Positions 30,042 to 37,789 of a DNA stretch of 37,789 nucleotides are shown here, one piece after another. The stretch covers positions 1 to 37,789 of IMG/VR virus record IMGVR_UViG_3300023178_000118; one strand, 5' to 3'. Both the position numbers and the translations under genes were made by a program. Origin of the DNA: a virus. Below the pieces are notes generated by a model. It had not been told where the DNA came from, searched no databases, and saw only the letters and a program-made list of their open reading frames with translations. The number at the start of each line of letters is the position of its first letter. Within the stretch, counting starts at the first letter, position 1.

Positions 30042-32474
30042 TTAGCATCCACAAGTTACAGTTTCCAATATTGGCAGATTTCCGCTATGAGTAAAACATC
30101 TTCTACCACCCGCTGTTTCTGGACCAGTGGAAGCGTAATCAAAAACATTCGCCTGCGCATCCCCAGTGGTAGTCGATACCACTGTTGTAGTTCCGCATTT
30201 CTCATTACAAAAAAATCCCGGAGACAGCGGCAGATATGTTTCATTTCTTAACTTATAATTACTGCCGCAACCAGATGTAGTTGTAGAGTATTCGGTGTCC
30301 CCCTGCGAGCAGTGATATACGCTAGATGACGAGCCGTCATTAGCATTAATTGTTATCTGATTGCCTAACTCGATATTGGTACCGGAACTACCAGCGGTCG
30401 GACCAGTTACACTAAAACCGGTGCTGGCAGAATTGCACGTAACACTTTGATATGGTCCCGAAGACGCAGTTTGTCCGTGATTAATTGTTGCTGTCGCAGA
30501 AACTCTATTGATGGTTACATCGCCCGATAAATATCTGTTGCCTGTTGCAACAACATATGAACCGGACCCTGAAACAGGAGTATTGCTTGACCCAGCTTGA
30601 GTGGAAAGAGAGCCGCTGCGTCTTTGCCCACTTGAAGTCCAATATTCATAACCAGATCGCACTTTAGCATCATCTGCGTCTGTGGTGCCAGTGCCTGATT
30701 CTATCACATCAACAGTTATTCCGCTGTAATAACCAGCGCTTTTTACACCATCGCTATTAAAAGTTGCTGAGCCATTATCAGGCATCGTACCGTCTATCAA
30801 ACCACCAGTTGACCCCCAAGCTTCGTATCCACTAAGAATTTGAGCACCACCAGCATTGGCATCACCAGTGCCCGCTGCAACTACATCAACACTTATACTA
30901 CTATAATAACCTGCACTATAGCTCCCATCAGCAGTGAAACTTCCAGCTCCATTATTAGCCATTGTGCCATCAACTAAAGATCCAGACTCGTTCCAAGCCT
31001 CATATCCACTAAGAATTTGGCCGCTACTAGCATTCGTATCACCAGTACCTGCCGATATTACATCAACAGTTATGCCACTGTAATAACCAGCACTTTTTAC
31101 ACCATCACTATTGAAAGTTTGGGAGCCGTTGTTAGGCATCGTTCCATCAACTAATCCACCAGTAGAGTTCCATGCTTCGTATCCACTAAGAATTTGAGCG
31201 CTACCAGCATTTCCATCGGCAGTACCAGAAGCAACTACATCAACAGTTATGCCACTGTAATAACCAGCGCTTTTTACGCCATCGCTATTAAAAGTTTGAG
31301 AGCCGTTGTTGACCATTGTGCCGTCAACCAAAGATCCAGATTCGTTCCAAGCTTCATAACCACTAAGAATTTGACCACCACTAGCGTTTACATCACCAGT
31401 GCCTGTTGCAATTACATCGACAACTAGACTGCTGTAGTATCCTGAGTTTTTAGTTCCATCAGTATTAAAAGTTTGAGAGCCGTTATTAGGCATAGTTCCA
31501 TCTATCAAATTACCAGTAGACCCCCAAGCTTCATAACCACTAAGGATTTGTCCACCGGCAGCATCACCATCACCTGTGCCAGAAGCCACAACATCAACAG
31601 TTATTCCGCTATAGTAGCCAGCGTTTTTTACACCATCACTATTGAAAGTTTGGGAGCCATTATTAGGCATCGTTCCATCAACTAATCCGCCACTAGAATT
31701 CCACGCTTCATATCCGCTAAGGATTTGTCCACCGGCAGCATCACCATCACCTGTACCTGATGCAACTACATCAACAGTTATTCCGCTGTAATAACCAGTG
31801 TTTTGCACTCCATCACTATTAAAAGTTACAGAGCCTCTGTTCGGCATCGTTCCATCTATCAAACCGCCAGTTGACCCCCAAGCTTCGTATCCACTAAGAA
31901 TTTGGCCGCTTGCAGCATCAGTGTCACCTGTACCAGAAGCAACTACATCAACTGTAATACTGCTGTAGTATCCAGCGTTTTTTACACCATCACTATTGAA
32001 AGTTTGAGCACCGTTGTTGGGCATTGTTCCAGTAGTTTCTGTCATGTTTGGACCAGCATAAAAAGTTTTTGCTGTTAATACATTTGGAGCAGTTGCGGTT
32101 CCTGCAGCAAAAGCTGATGCATCATTTGCATCTATCGCTGATGTAAGACCATCTAAATCACCATCATAAGCTACTAAACCATAACTAGATCCATTACAGA
32201 AATATAGTCGGTTATCTGTAGACTTCATAACTATTACACCCTTTATTAGTGAGCTACAAGTAGGTAATGTCTCTGTTATTGGCACTTTTAATATATAGTT
32301 TATGTAAGAAGTATCTGCGTTTACATTAGAAGAAACAAATCGTTGCCCATCTGAAATTTTATAGGCATGAAACTTATTTTCCAATCGCATGGTGTCTTCA
32401 ACAGCTTTTACTCCACCAAACTGTGCAAAACATTGTGTAGCTAATAACAACAATACACTAAATAAAATTTTCAT
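30042..32474 (-). CDS. Secreted fibre-like repeat protein B
   Basis: 810 residues. A signal peptide (MKILFSVLLLLATQCFA, cleavage before Q18) precedes the shared head (FGGVKAVEDTMRLENKF, LPTCSSLIKG, DNRLYFCNGSSYG) and TFYAGPNMTETT linker. Eight tandem 59-residue repeats span residues 149-620 (GTMPNNGSQTFNSDG, GYYSGITVDVVASGTGD, QILSGYEAW). The C-terminal module matches protein A to INHGQTASSGPYQSV, then a unique Cys-rich end (at least eight Cys, with CNEKCG and CGC) suits disulfide formation outside the cytoplasm. A perfect AGGAGG lies 9 bases before the ATG, so this first gene of the cluster should be well translated. As for protein A, fibre-like repeats with export signals suggest surface display or secretion from the infected cell; binding target unknown. 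Confidence 0.8.
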   Translation of the reverse strand: MKILFSVLLLLATQCFAQFGGVKAVEDTMRLENKFHAYKISDGQRFVSSNVNADTSYINYILKVPITETLPTCSSLIKGVIVMKSTDNRLYFCNGSSYGLVAYDGDLDGLTSAIDANDASAFAAGTATAPNVLTAKTFYAGPNMTETTGTMPNNGAQTFNSDGVKNAGYYSSITVDVVASGTGDTDAASGQILSGYEAWGSTGGLIDGTMPNRGSVTFNSDGVQNTGYYSGITVDVVASGTGDGDAAGGQILSGYEAWNSSGGLVDGTMPNNGSQTFNSDGVKNAGYYSGITVDVVASGTGDGDAAGGQILSGYEAWGSTGNLIDGTMPNNGSQTFNTDGTKNSGYYSSLVVDVIATGTGDVNASGGQILSGYEAWNESGSLVDGTMVNNGSQTFNSDGVKSAGYYSGITVDVVASGTADGNAGSAQILSGYEAWNSTGGLVDGTMPNNGSQTFNSDGVKSAGYYSGITVDVISAGTGDTNASSGQILSGYEAWNESGSLVDGTMANNGAGSFTADGSYSAGYYSSISVDVVAAGTGDANAGGAQILSGYEAWGSTGGLIDGTMPDNGSATFNSDGVKSAGYYSGITVDVIESGTGTTDADDAKVRSGYEYWTSSGQRRSGSLSTQAGSSNTPVSGSGSYVVATGNRYLSGDVTINRVSATATINHGQTASSGPYQSVTCNSASTGFSVTGPTAGSSGTNIELGNQITINANDGSSSSVYHCSQGDTEYSTTTSGCGSNYKLRNETYLPLSPGFFCNEKCGTTTVVSTTTGDAQANVFDYASTGPETAGGRRCFTHSGNLPILETVTCGC
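30615..32030 (-). repeat. Eight tandem 59-codon fibre-like repeats (protein B)
   Basis: Eight units of exactly 177 bases encode GTMPNNG-xF-NSDG-GYYSGITVDV-GTGD-QILSGYEAW-LVD. Units 2, 3 and 5, 6 are most alike at the DNA level. The eighth switches at its end to KVRSGYEYWTSSGQRRS, the same ending used by the last repeat of protein A. Confidence 0.92.
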
Positions 32475-32507
32475 AAATTATAACCTCCTAATATTATTAT
32501 AATAAAA

Positions 32508-33839
32508 TTATGATGTGGGGACATCCGCAATCATACCCAAAGGCACATAAAACTCTGCATTTGCTCTTGTAAATCCAGAAGTTTCTTCTGACATTTTTCC
32601 TAACAACCACCAACTATTATCACTAGCTTGCCACCACCCCAATGACCAATATGTGCCAGCAACTACTTCAACAAGCATAGGTGAAGCTATCGTCATTGAT
32701 GTTCTAAATTGACCTTCCACATTTACTGTTCCATCTACATCTAATTTGTATGATGGCTGGTCCGTTCCAATGCCGACGTCGCCCGTCGTTGTTACCGAAA
32801 CAAGAGAGTTTGCAGTTAAAAAGCCGCCTATACCTCCATAACCAATAGCATAATTTGTGTTTCCTTGAGGTATCCCTACTTGAAAGGCGTTTGTCGCACT
32901 GGTATAGGCATCCTCGTGCTCTATGTATATACCTGCCCCACTGCTCGCTGTAAATGTGCTTTTTAACTTGATGCTAACGTCATCATTGCTCTGAAATTTT
33001 GCTAAGCCTTCACCGGGTCCAGATTTTGTTACTTCAAAGTTACCATCGCTCGTGATGCGAGCAAGTTCGACAACGCTTCCACCCGCCGCTTGATACGCGA
33101 CACTCCACGCATCACCTGTGGCATCAGTTGGGCCGAGCCGTTGATACCACGAAGACAACCCTGTATTTGCTTGTGTTCCCTGTTCGGTTGCGTTAGACCC
33201 AATGACTAAACCATTGTAATTTGTGCTGACACCCGCATTGGTGGCGATAAACGATTTTTGTGTACTGCTGTCTTGATATTTAAATATTAAATGCGTGTTT
33301 CCAGATGTGTTGATGTCAACAGGGGCCGTTGGCAAGTCCGTTCCAATGCCGACATTACCAGCATTAGTTATTCTCATTTTTTCATCGTTGTCAGTAAGGA
33401 AACGTATAAAGTTTGTTCCATTACCATTACCGGCGTGTATTTCAAAATCGTGGTTTGTTATAGTTCCTATTCTACCATTATCCGCACCACTACTTGGAGT
33501 TTGTATTTCTACCGTTCTTCCTTGAGAATCTTCTAATCTTAACTTAGCAATGCCAAAGTTATCACTAGACGTTGCTTTTGCATGAATAAGAGTTGCTGGC
33601 TGGTCCGTGCCTATGCCAACCAATCCTGATCCAACGGCAAGGTTACCGTTATTTAAATTTAAATTTTTACCAACTGCGATATCGCCATCCGCTTTTATAA
33701 GCGTTACTCCAGCACCAGCATCGTCAGTGCTATTATATGACAGCACATTTTCAAGTAAATTTTGTGGATTTGGATTTACAACAGAAAAGGGTAATGCCCC
33801 TCTTAACAATCTTCCAAATTCTTTTGTTGCTGATTTCAT
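32508..33839 (-). CDS. Tail fibre protein with VGIGT repeats
   Basis: 443 residues, no signal peptide. The N-terminus (MKSATKEFGRLLRGALPF, then NLLENVLSYNSTDDAGAGV) would be the attachment end. Repeats of NVGIGTDLP or GIGTDQP after EKMRITNAG mark the trimeric beta-helical shaft typical of marine phage fibres. The C-terminus (SWWLLGKMSEETSGFTRANA, then FYVPLGMIADVPTS) would be the distal tip. The 'chaperone of endosialidase' domain often found at such ends is absent. GC content rises sharply in the middle (about 60% in 33061-33120), suggesting exchange of receptor-binding parts. An AAGAGA ribosome site lies 6 bases before the ATG. Confidence 0.82.
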   Translation of the reverse strand: MKSATKEFGRLLRGALPFSVVNPNPQNLLENVLSYNSTDDAGAGVTLIKADGDIAVGKNLNLNNGNLAVGSGLVGIGTDQPATLIHAKATSSDNFGIAKLRLEDSQGRTVEIQTPSSGADNGRIGTITNHDFEIHAGNGNGTNFIRFLTDNDEKMRITNAGNVGIGTDLPTAPVDINTSGNTHLIFKYQDSSTQKSFIATNAGVSTNYNGLVIGSNATEQGTQANTGLSSWYQRLGPTDATGDAWSVAYQAAGGSVVELARITSDGNFEVTKSGPGEGLAKFQSNDDVSIKLKSTFTASSGAGIYIEHEDAYTSATNAFQVGIPQGNTNYAIGYGGIGGFLTANSLVSVTTTGDVGIGTDQPSYKLDVDGTVNVEGQFRTSMTIASPMLVEVVAGTYWSLGWWQASDNSWWLLGKMSEETSGFTRANAEFYVPLGMIADVPTS

Positions 33840-33970
33840 AAATTTTCTCTTATTGCTTCTTATTATTGTTTTAGGGTGTTATAATAAATATAATTGTCCA
33901 TTTAATATCATTATATTAAATATTTTTATTTTATTTATTTTCTATGTTGGTCCTAACGCAGGTGCTTTTA
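33840..33970 (-). other. AT-rich gap between two fibre genes
   Basis: This 131-base region contains a perfect 9-base A/T-only inverted repeat (33900-33908 with 33913-33921) and one minus-strand TTTATTATAA (33888-33879) about 40 bases before the fibre ATG, also seen in three other gaps. No gene and no strong terminator were found. It may hold a promoter for the 443-residue fibre. Confidence 0.4.
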
Positions 33971-34225
33971 TTATTCTGCTTGATGTGATGAGACATGAGC
34001 AGCATACGCATCTTTGATTTCTTGTGTCCATACTGCGCTTGCAATTGCTTGCACCTCTGCGCTTTCGCCAGATACGTCTGCGTCTGGCGTGAGTACCTTG
34101 CGTTCAAATGCGCGAGTCAGTTCCACACCATCGCGCTCTACTACAGTAGCTGTGCGAACTTGTATGTGTTTATACTGTCCAACGATTTCGATTTTATCTT
34201 CTTCTATGCGTTCTGTTAGTGCCAT
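33971..34225 (-). CDS. Small fibre-associated protein of marine phage type
   Basis: 84 residues (MALTERIEEDKIEIVGQY, then VRTATVVERDGVEL, then AIASAVWTQEIKDAYAAHVS). Short proteins beginning ALTERIEEDKIEI and including a TATVVxRDGVEL strand and a VWTxEIKxAY helix commonly sit beside tail fibre genes in marine phages and prophages; role unknown, perhaps a fibre cap or assembly factor. GC content is about 57% in a sampled stretch, far above core genes, so it probably arrived with the neighbouring fibre tip. AAGGAGA lies 7 bases before the ATG, and it follows the large fibre gene by 12 bases. Confidence 0.78.
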   Translation of the reverse strand: MALTERIEEDKIEIVGQYKHIQVRTATVVERDGVELTRAFERKVLTPDADVSGESAEVQAIASAVWTQEIKDAYAAHVSSHQAE

Positions 34226-34237
34226 TTGCTAATCTCC

Positions 34238-37200
34238 TTATGCCATTTTGTATTTGAGGCTAAAAGTAATAGTCTCATCACCGCTAAACTGCGATGCCGC
34301 AACACCGTATGTCGTACCCGTCATTAGGTATATGTGGCAATAATTATTACCCTCGTATAGTACGATGCCGAAGTCTTGTGCGTTTGCAGTTGCGCCTGTA
34401 ATAAAACACGTGGATGCACCCATATAACGTTCACCAGAACCATTATCGCAGGTAAATGGCAGCGACATTACTACATGACCAGATGGCGACGAAACGCTCG
34501 AAATTCTGATTCTTCCGCTAACCGTCACATACCCACCCACTATCTGATAACCAACGGCATTGTAACTTGAGTCAACAGTTATAGACCCAGAATCTGGCGT
34601 TAGCGCTGCTATATGAGCGCCCTCTTCATAGTCGTCCAACGCATTAGCGTCGGCTGTATCACCATTAAAAGTAATACCGCCAGAAGTTCGGATACGTGCC
34701 TTTTCGCTACCGCCACCCAAAAATTTTATATCGTTCGTATTACTAGTAGCACCCCCGATATTGATATTGTTTGGCGAATAGAACCAAACTTCACCCGGGG
34801 CCGCTCCGTGAGCCGTATAAATTGACCCTAAACAAGAAATGTCTAACGTGCCACCTCCGCTTGTATTGTCTATCCCAAACGTAACGGCGGTACTATCATT
34901 TCCATCTAAATTAAGAATGCAGCGAGGCGCGCCCGTGCCTATGCCGACCCGACCTATGTGATTGATCCGCATCCGTAGGGCATCATCGCCTTCTGAAGCA
35001 CTGTTTCCTGTTGTATGAAAATCCAGCGAATACCGACCGTAGGGGTCCATAACCACAGAACGAATAGCCGCACCTACACCTGCACCGTTACCCGAAGTGT
35101 CGGCAGTATTAAAATACACAGCACCTAAATAGTCGTTTCCAGAAACCGTTCCATCTGGGGTATAACCGACTTCAAATTGATAATTACTATCCAGATTTAT
35201 TGCCGCTCCTACGCGGCCAGCTCCCGCACTCGATATTGTTTGCGTTGGGCCATCGAATACAGCATCACCAACTACAGAGAGAGCCTTTGATGGCAAGTCC
35301 GTGCCTATGCCGACGTTGCCCGTATAGTCAAACGTGACAGCATCAATATTAACAGTGCCGTCTGCCGTATTATCTATACCGAATCGCAAATTGCTTGCAA
35401 CATTACTAATTGCCCACGCTGCACCTCCACCTTGACGACCTATCTGAATACCGCCTGCGGTACTTGTCGAATCTTGTTCGACGTACAGCATGGCATTTTT
35501 TGTGTCAGTTATATTTATCCCAACATGACCTGCGTTAGTTATTCTCATTGATTCAGCAGTTGTTCCACCATTTCTTGTGTCAAATCTAAGATAACCATTG
35601 CTACCATCTACTCTTTTACCATATATTGCAGCGTGTGCTGCAGCTTCAGACCAATTATTAGTTGTAGTGTGAAAAAATATTCCGTGACCACCATCAACAT
35701 CTGTAGAGCTATGCGCTAAAAGAATATTACCACCCTTAAGTGTTAGTAATGACGGAGGAGAAGTTACACCTATACCAACATGACCACCTGTTGTTACAGC
35801 AAATTTTGCTTCTGATGTATTATTATCGTTTGTTGTATTCAAAGACCATGTGTTGAAGTGATCGCTACCACCTCTACGCAATATACCTTGATACCAGATT
35901 ATACTTCCTTTTGTCCCTAATCTTATCGCTGCTGAGCGCACAGGCTGTGCAGTTGTTTCATATTGCTTTATTGTAAGAAATGCTCCGCCATCGCTGTGTG
36001 TGTTTTCAAAATAAGCAATATCACTATCGGAGCTGTATTCATCAGCAACATGAAGTCTGGCTAATGGTGTAGTGTTACCACCTATACTAACGTCACCATC
36101 ACCAGTTATTCTCATATATTCTGTTCGCGCTGGCCCAACTGCAAAATTTAAAAACCCCTTTTCTGAACCGGCAGTGCAAACTTCTATACCACCACCTATG
36201 AAACCATATTCTATATCATTAGTTACATCTGCGCTGTTTCCGTGACTAAAACGAACACCTATAGAAGAATTAACTGCATTGTCTTGTCTTTTTAAATCTA
36301 ATATGCCGAAATTACCTCCATTTGTAGATGGAGTTATAATAGTTGCGACAGTAGCATTTCCCTCACCCAAAACTGATAATTGACGGGGTGGTTCCACCAT
36401 ATTAATGCCAACAAAACCAGCACTAGTTATTCTCATTCTTTCATCTGATGTTTGTAACGCGGTTCCATCTAATGCATATCTTGTAAAAAATGATAAACCA
36501 GCTGCGTACCCTCCAGCATCCTCAGCAGTAGCCATAATAGATGCTCTAGCTCGACCTGAAACTCCTGTTTGATTAAAAACAATACCTACTCTGTCTTCAA
36601 GAGTAGTGGCAATTGAGCTTAAATGCAGTGCGCCATACGCGGGTTCATTTCCTCTTCTATCTTCTTTTACTGTTAAACGATGATCAATGGGGTTTGTTTC
36701 ACCTATACCAACATTGCCAGCACTAGTTATTCTCATTTTTTCGGTCATCGTGCCAACAGATGAGGTTTGAAACAATAGCGCTCCGCTGTTATATACAGAA
36801 TCCGTTTCAGTGTCTATTTGACTGAGTGTCACATCACCGTTTCTATTTCTGGCTTCTAATCTTGCAACAAAGGCCGATACACCGTTTGGTTGATAACCCT
36901 CAATCTTGAGTGCGTTACCCGTAGCTGATCCTGCTGTGGTACGGATATACACGTTTGCGCTGCCATCAGACACTACGTCAAGTTTGTGATTAGTGTCTGG
37001 ATTATTAGTACCAATGCCGACAGTACCAGAACCAGTAATTTTCATTGCTGTTCTGGAACCATCTGATCCTACTTGATTAAATGACAATGATGTTTGGTTG
37101 CTAGCAATAGGAACATTACTACGATGAACGCTTATATTATTCCAACCAAGTGTCATAAATTGTGCTGTATCGTCAGAACCGCGATTAAGCCGCATACGAT

Positions 37201-37789
37201 CATCAACAGTTGTTCCACCATCTAAATCAAGTGCATACAATGGATTATCAGTTCCGATGCCGACATAACCAGCATTATTTATTCTCATTCTTTCACGCCA
37301 ATCAGCGTTGCCACCACCAGCTCTTGTTTTAAAAGATAAATCACCATTATAAGCAGATTTATAAATATTGTTGATAGACCATTCAGCTTGATTACTACTT
37401 CCTGTAACAAGGCTAATACTAGAAAAATCCTCCGCAGTTTCATTATTGTTTCTAGCAACAATTTGTGCTCTTATTCTTTGGTCATTATTAGGTGCAAAAT
37501 TTACAGTTTCATCTTTTCTAACATCAAGACGAACTGCCGGAGAATCTACTCCTATACCAACATTACCATCACTAGATATTCTCATTCTTTCAGTTTGAGC
37601 AGCACCTGTTTGGAAGGCTAAGCCGTCACCCCCATTGATGCCTGCGATACTAGCTCTAATAGTTGTTGCATCAGACCTAAACTGAAGTGCAGCGCCTGAA
37701 GATTTTTCTAATATGAGAGAGTTTCCAGCAGTTGATTTTATATGCAGCCCGCCAGTCATTGATGTAGAAGGCGAATCAGTCCCTATACC
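34238..37789 (-). CDS. Very long tail fibre protein, 5' end beyond window
   Basis: The frame is open through the right edge (first visible residues GIGTDSPSTS), so the ATG at 37759 is not the true start; 1183 residues are visible. About a dozen units of 'ERMRITSAGNVGIGT..P...L.V' alternate with beta-rich segments, the shaft architecture of marine T4-like fibres. The C-terminal 140 residues begin ALDDYEEGAHIAALTPDSGS and resemble the widespread LDDYEEGTWTP fibre tip, with VGGYVTVSGRIRIS strands; no intramolecular chaperone is present. DNA from about 34.24 to 35.5 kb is much richer in GC than the remainder, so the distal third looks imported. This is probably the main long tail fibre and host-range determinant. 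Confidence 0.87.
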   Translation of the reverse strand, partial: GIGTDSPSTSMTGGLHIKSTAGNSLILEKSSGAALQFRSDATTIRASIAGINGGDGLAFQTGAAQTERMRISSDGNVGIGVDSPAVRLDVRKDETVNFAPNNDQRIRAQIVARNNNETAEDFSSISLVTGSSNQAEWSINNIYKSAYNGDLSFKTRAGGGNADWRERMRINNAGYVGIGTDNPLYALDLDGGTTVDDRMRLNRGSDDTAQFMTLGWNNISVHRSNVPIASNQTSLSFNQVGSDGSRTAMKITGSGTVGIGTNNPDTNHKLDVVSDGSANVYIRTTAGSATGNALKIEGYQPNGVSAFVARLEARNRNGDVTLSQIDTETDSVYNSGALLFQTSSVGTMTEKMRITSAGNVGIGETNPIDHRLTVKEDRRGNEPAYGALHLSSIATTLEDRVGIVFNQTGVSGRARASIMATAEDAGGYAAGLSFFTRYALDGTALQTSDERMRITSAGFVGINMVEPPRQLSVLGEGNATVATIITPSTNGGNFGILDLKRQDNAVNSSIGVRFSHGNSADVTNDIEYGFIGGGIEVCTAGSEKGFLNFAVGPARTEYMRITGDGDVSIGGNTTPLARLHVADEYSSDSDIAYFENTHSDGGAFLTIKQYETTAQPVRSAAIRLGTKGSIIWYQGILRRGGSDHFNTWSLNTTNDNNTSEAKFAVTTGGHVGIGVTSPPSLLTLKGGNILLAHSSTDVDGGHGIFFHTTTNNWSEAAAHAAIYGKRVDGSNGYLRFDTRNGGTTAESMRITNAGHVGINITDTKNAMLYVEQDSTSTAGGIQIGRQGGGAAWAISNVASNLRFGIDNTADGTVNIDAVTFDYTGNVGIGTDLPSKALSVVGDAVFDGPTQTISSAGAGRVGAAINLDSNYQFEVGYTPDGTVSGNDYLGAVYFNTADTSGNGAGVGAAIRSVVMDPYGRYSLDFHTTGNSASEGDDALRMRINHIGRVGIGTGAPRCILNLDGNDSTAVTFGIDNTSGGGTLDISCLGSIYTAHGAAPGEVWFYSPNNINIGGATSNTNDIKFLGGGSEKARIRTSGGITFNGDTADANALDDYEEGAHIAALTPDSGSITVDSSYNAVGYQIVGGYVTVSGRIRISSVSSPSGHVVMSLPFTCDNGSGERYMGASTCFITGATANAQDFGIVLYEGNNYCHIYLMTGTTYGVAASQFSGDETITFSLKYKMA

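Noticed and set aside
32460-32474. Possible lipobox (ATQC) in secreted protein B
   Set aside because: Gln at the position before Cys does not fit lipoprotein signal rules; cleavage before the following Q18, as in the paralogues, is more consistent.
33900-33921. Perfect 9-base inverted repeat between the fibre genes
   Set aside because: Made of A and T only, with no T-tract or G/C core; too weak for a terminator and not supported as an operator.
1-37789. Prophage, insertion sequence or CRISPR signals
   Set aside because: No integrase, transposase, attachment repeats or spaced direct repeats were seen; the long repeats are coding and tandem.

Overview
The window is one arm of the structural region of a contractile-tailed, T4-like bacteriophage (myovirus morphology). 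The core proteins are recognisable: sheath (gp18 type), tail tube (gp19), gp26-family hub/assembly protein, a giant tape measure, LysM-containing gp53, a gp5-type OB-fold hub protein, gp25 and gp6. The DNA is AT-rich (60-base samples from core genes are about one third GC). All genes I support lie on the minus strand, so the window reads biologically from right to left. Fibre motifs such as VGIGT and LDDYEEG are common in marine phages. The host cannot be named. Clear Shine-Dalgarno sequences and Sec-type signal peptides ending in A-Q suggest a Gram-negative host, but this is inference.

Layout from right to left. (a) 37.8-32.5 kb: a very long tail fibre open at the window edge, an 84-residue orphan, and a second VGIGT fibre. 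This block has patches of much higher GC. (b) 32.5-26.6 kb: four consecutive genes for proteins with N-terminal signal peptides. Three are paralogues sharing one head domain. Two of these carry 6-8 copies of a fibre-like repeat of about 59 residues and end in a Cys-containing tail. This is the most unusual region. (c) 26.5-24.6 kb: a small membrane protein; a compact structured RNA with its own promoter and an intrinsic terminator ending just before the ribosome binding site of a GT2/TPR glycosyltransferase-like gene; a coiled-coil protein; and a small protein strikingly like chlamydial histone Hc1. (d) 24.5-19.8 kb: sheath, tube and gp26-family genes, each followed by its own hairpin terminator or terminator-like hairpin. 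The gp26-family gene overlaps a start-codon-less ORF that a +1 slip at a TTT-T site would fuse to it. This is the genomic position of the frameshifted tail-assembly chaperones of other phages. (e) 19.8-0 kb: one tightly packed operon: small basic protein, tape measure, repeat-bearing tail/baseplate protein, gp53, a large hub-like protein, a gp55-like late sigma factor, coiled-coil protein, gp5-like hub, gp25, gp6, a DNRLRE-like structural protein, and a LamG-like protein cut by the left edge.

How it fits together: block (d) supplies high-copy tail shaft parts as separately terminated units. Block (e) supplies low-copy tape measure and baseplate parts together with a putative late sigma factor that could drive the structural genes. 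Block (a) supplies adsorption fibres. Block (b) looks like adhesive fibre modules redirected to the host secretion pathway, perhaps to act on the infected cell surface. That idea is inference. No tRNA, CRISPR array, integrase or insertion sequence was seen.
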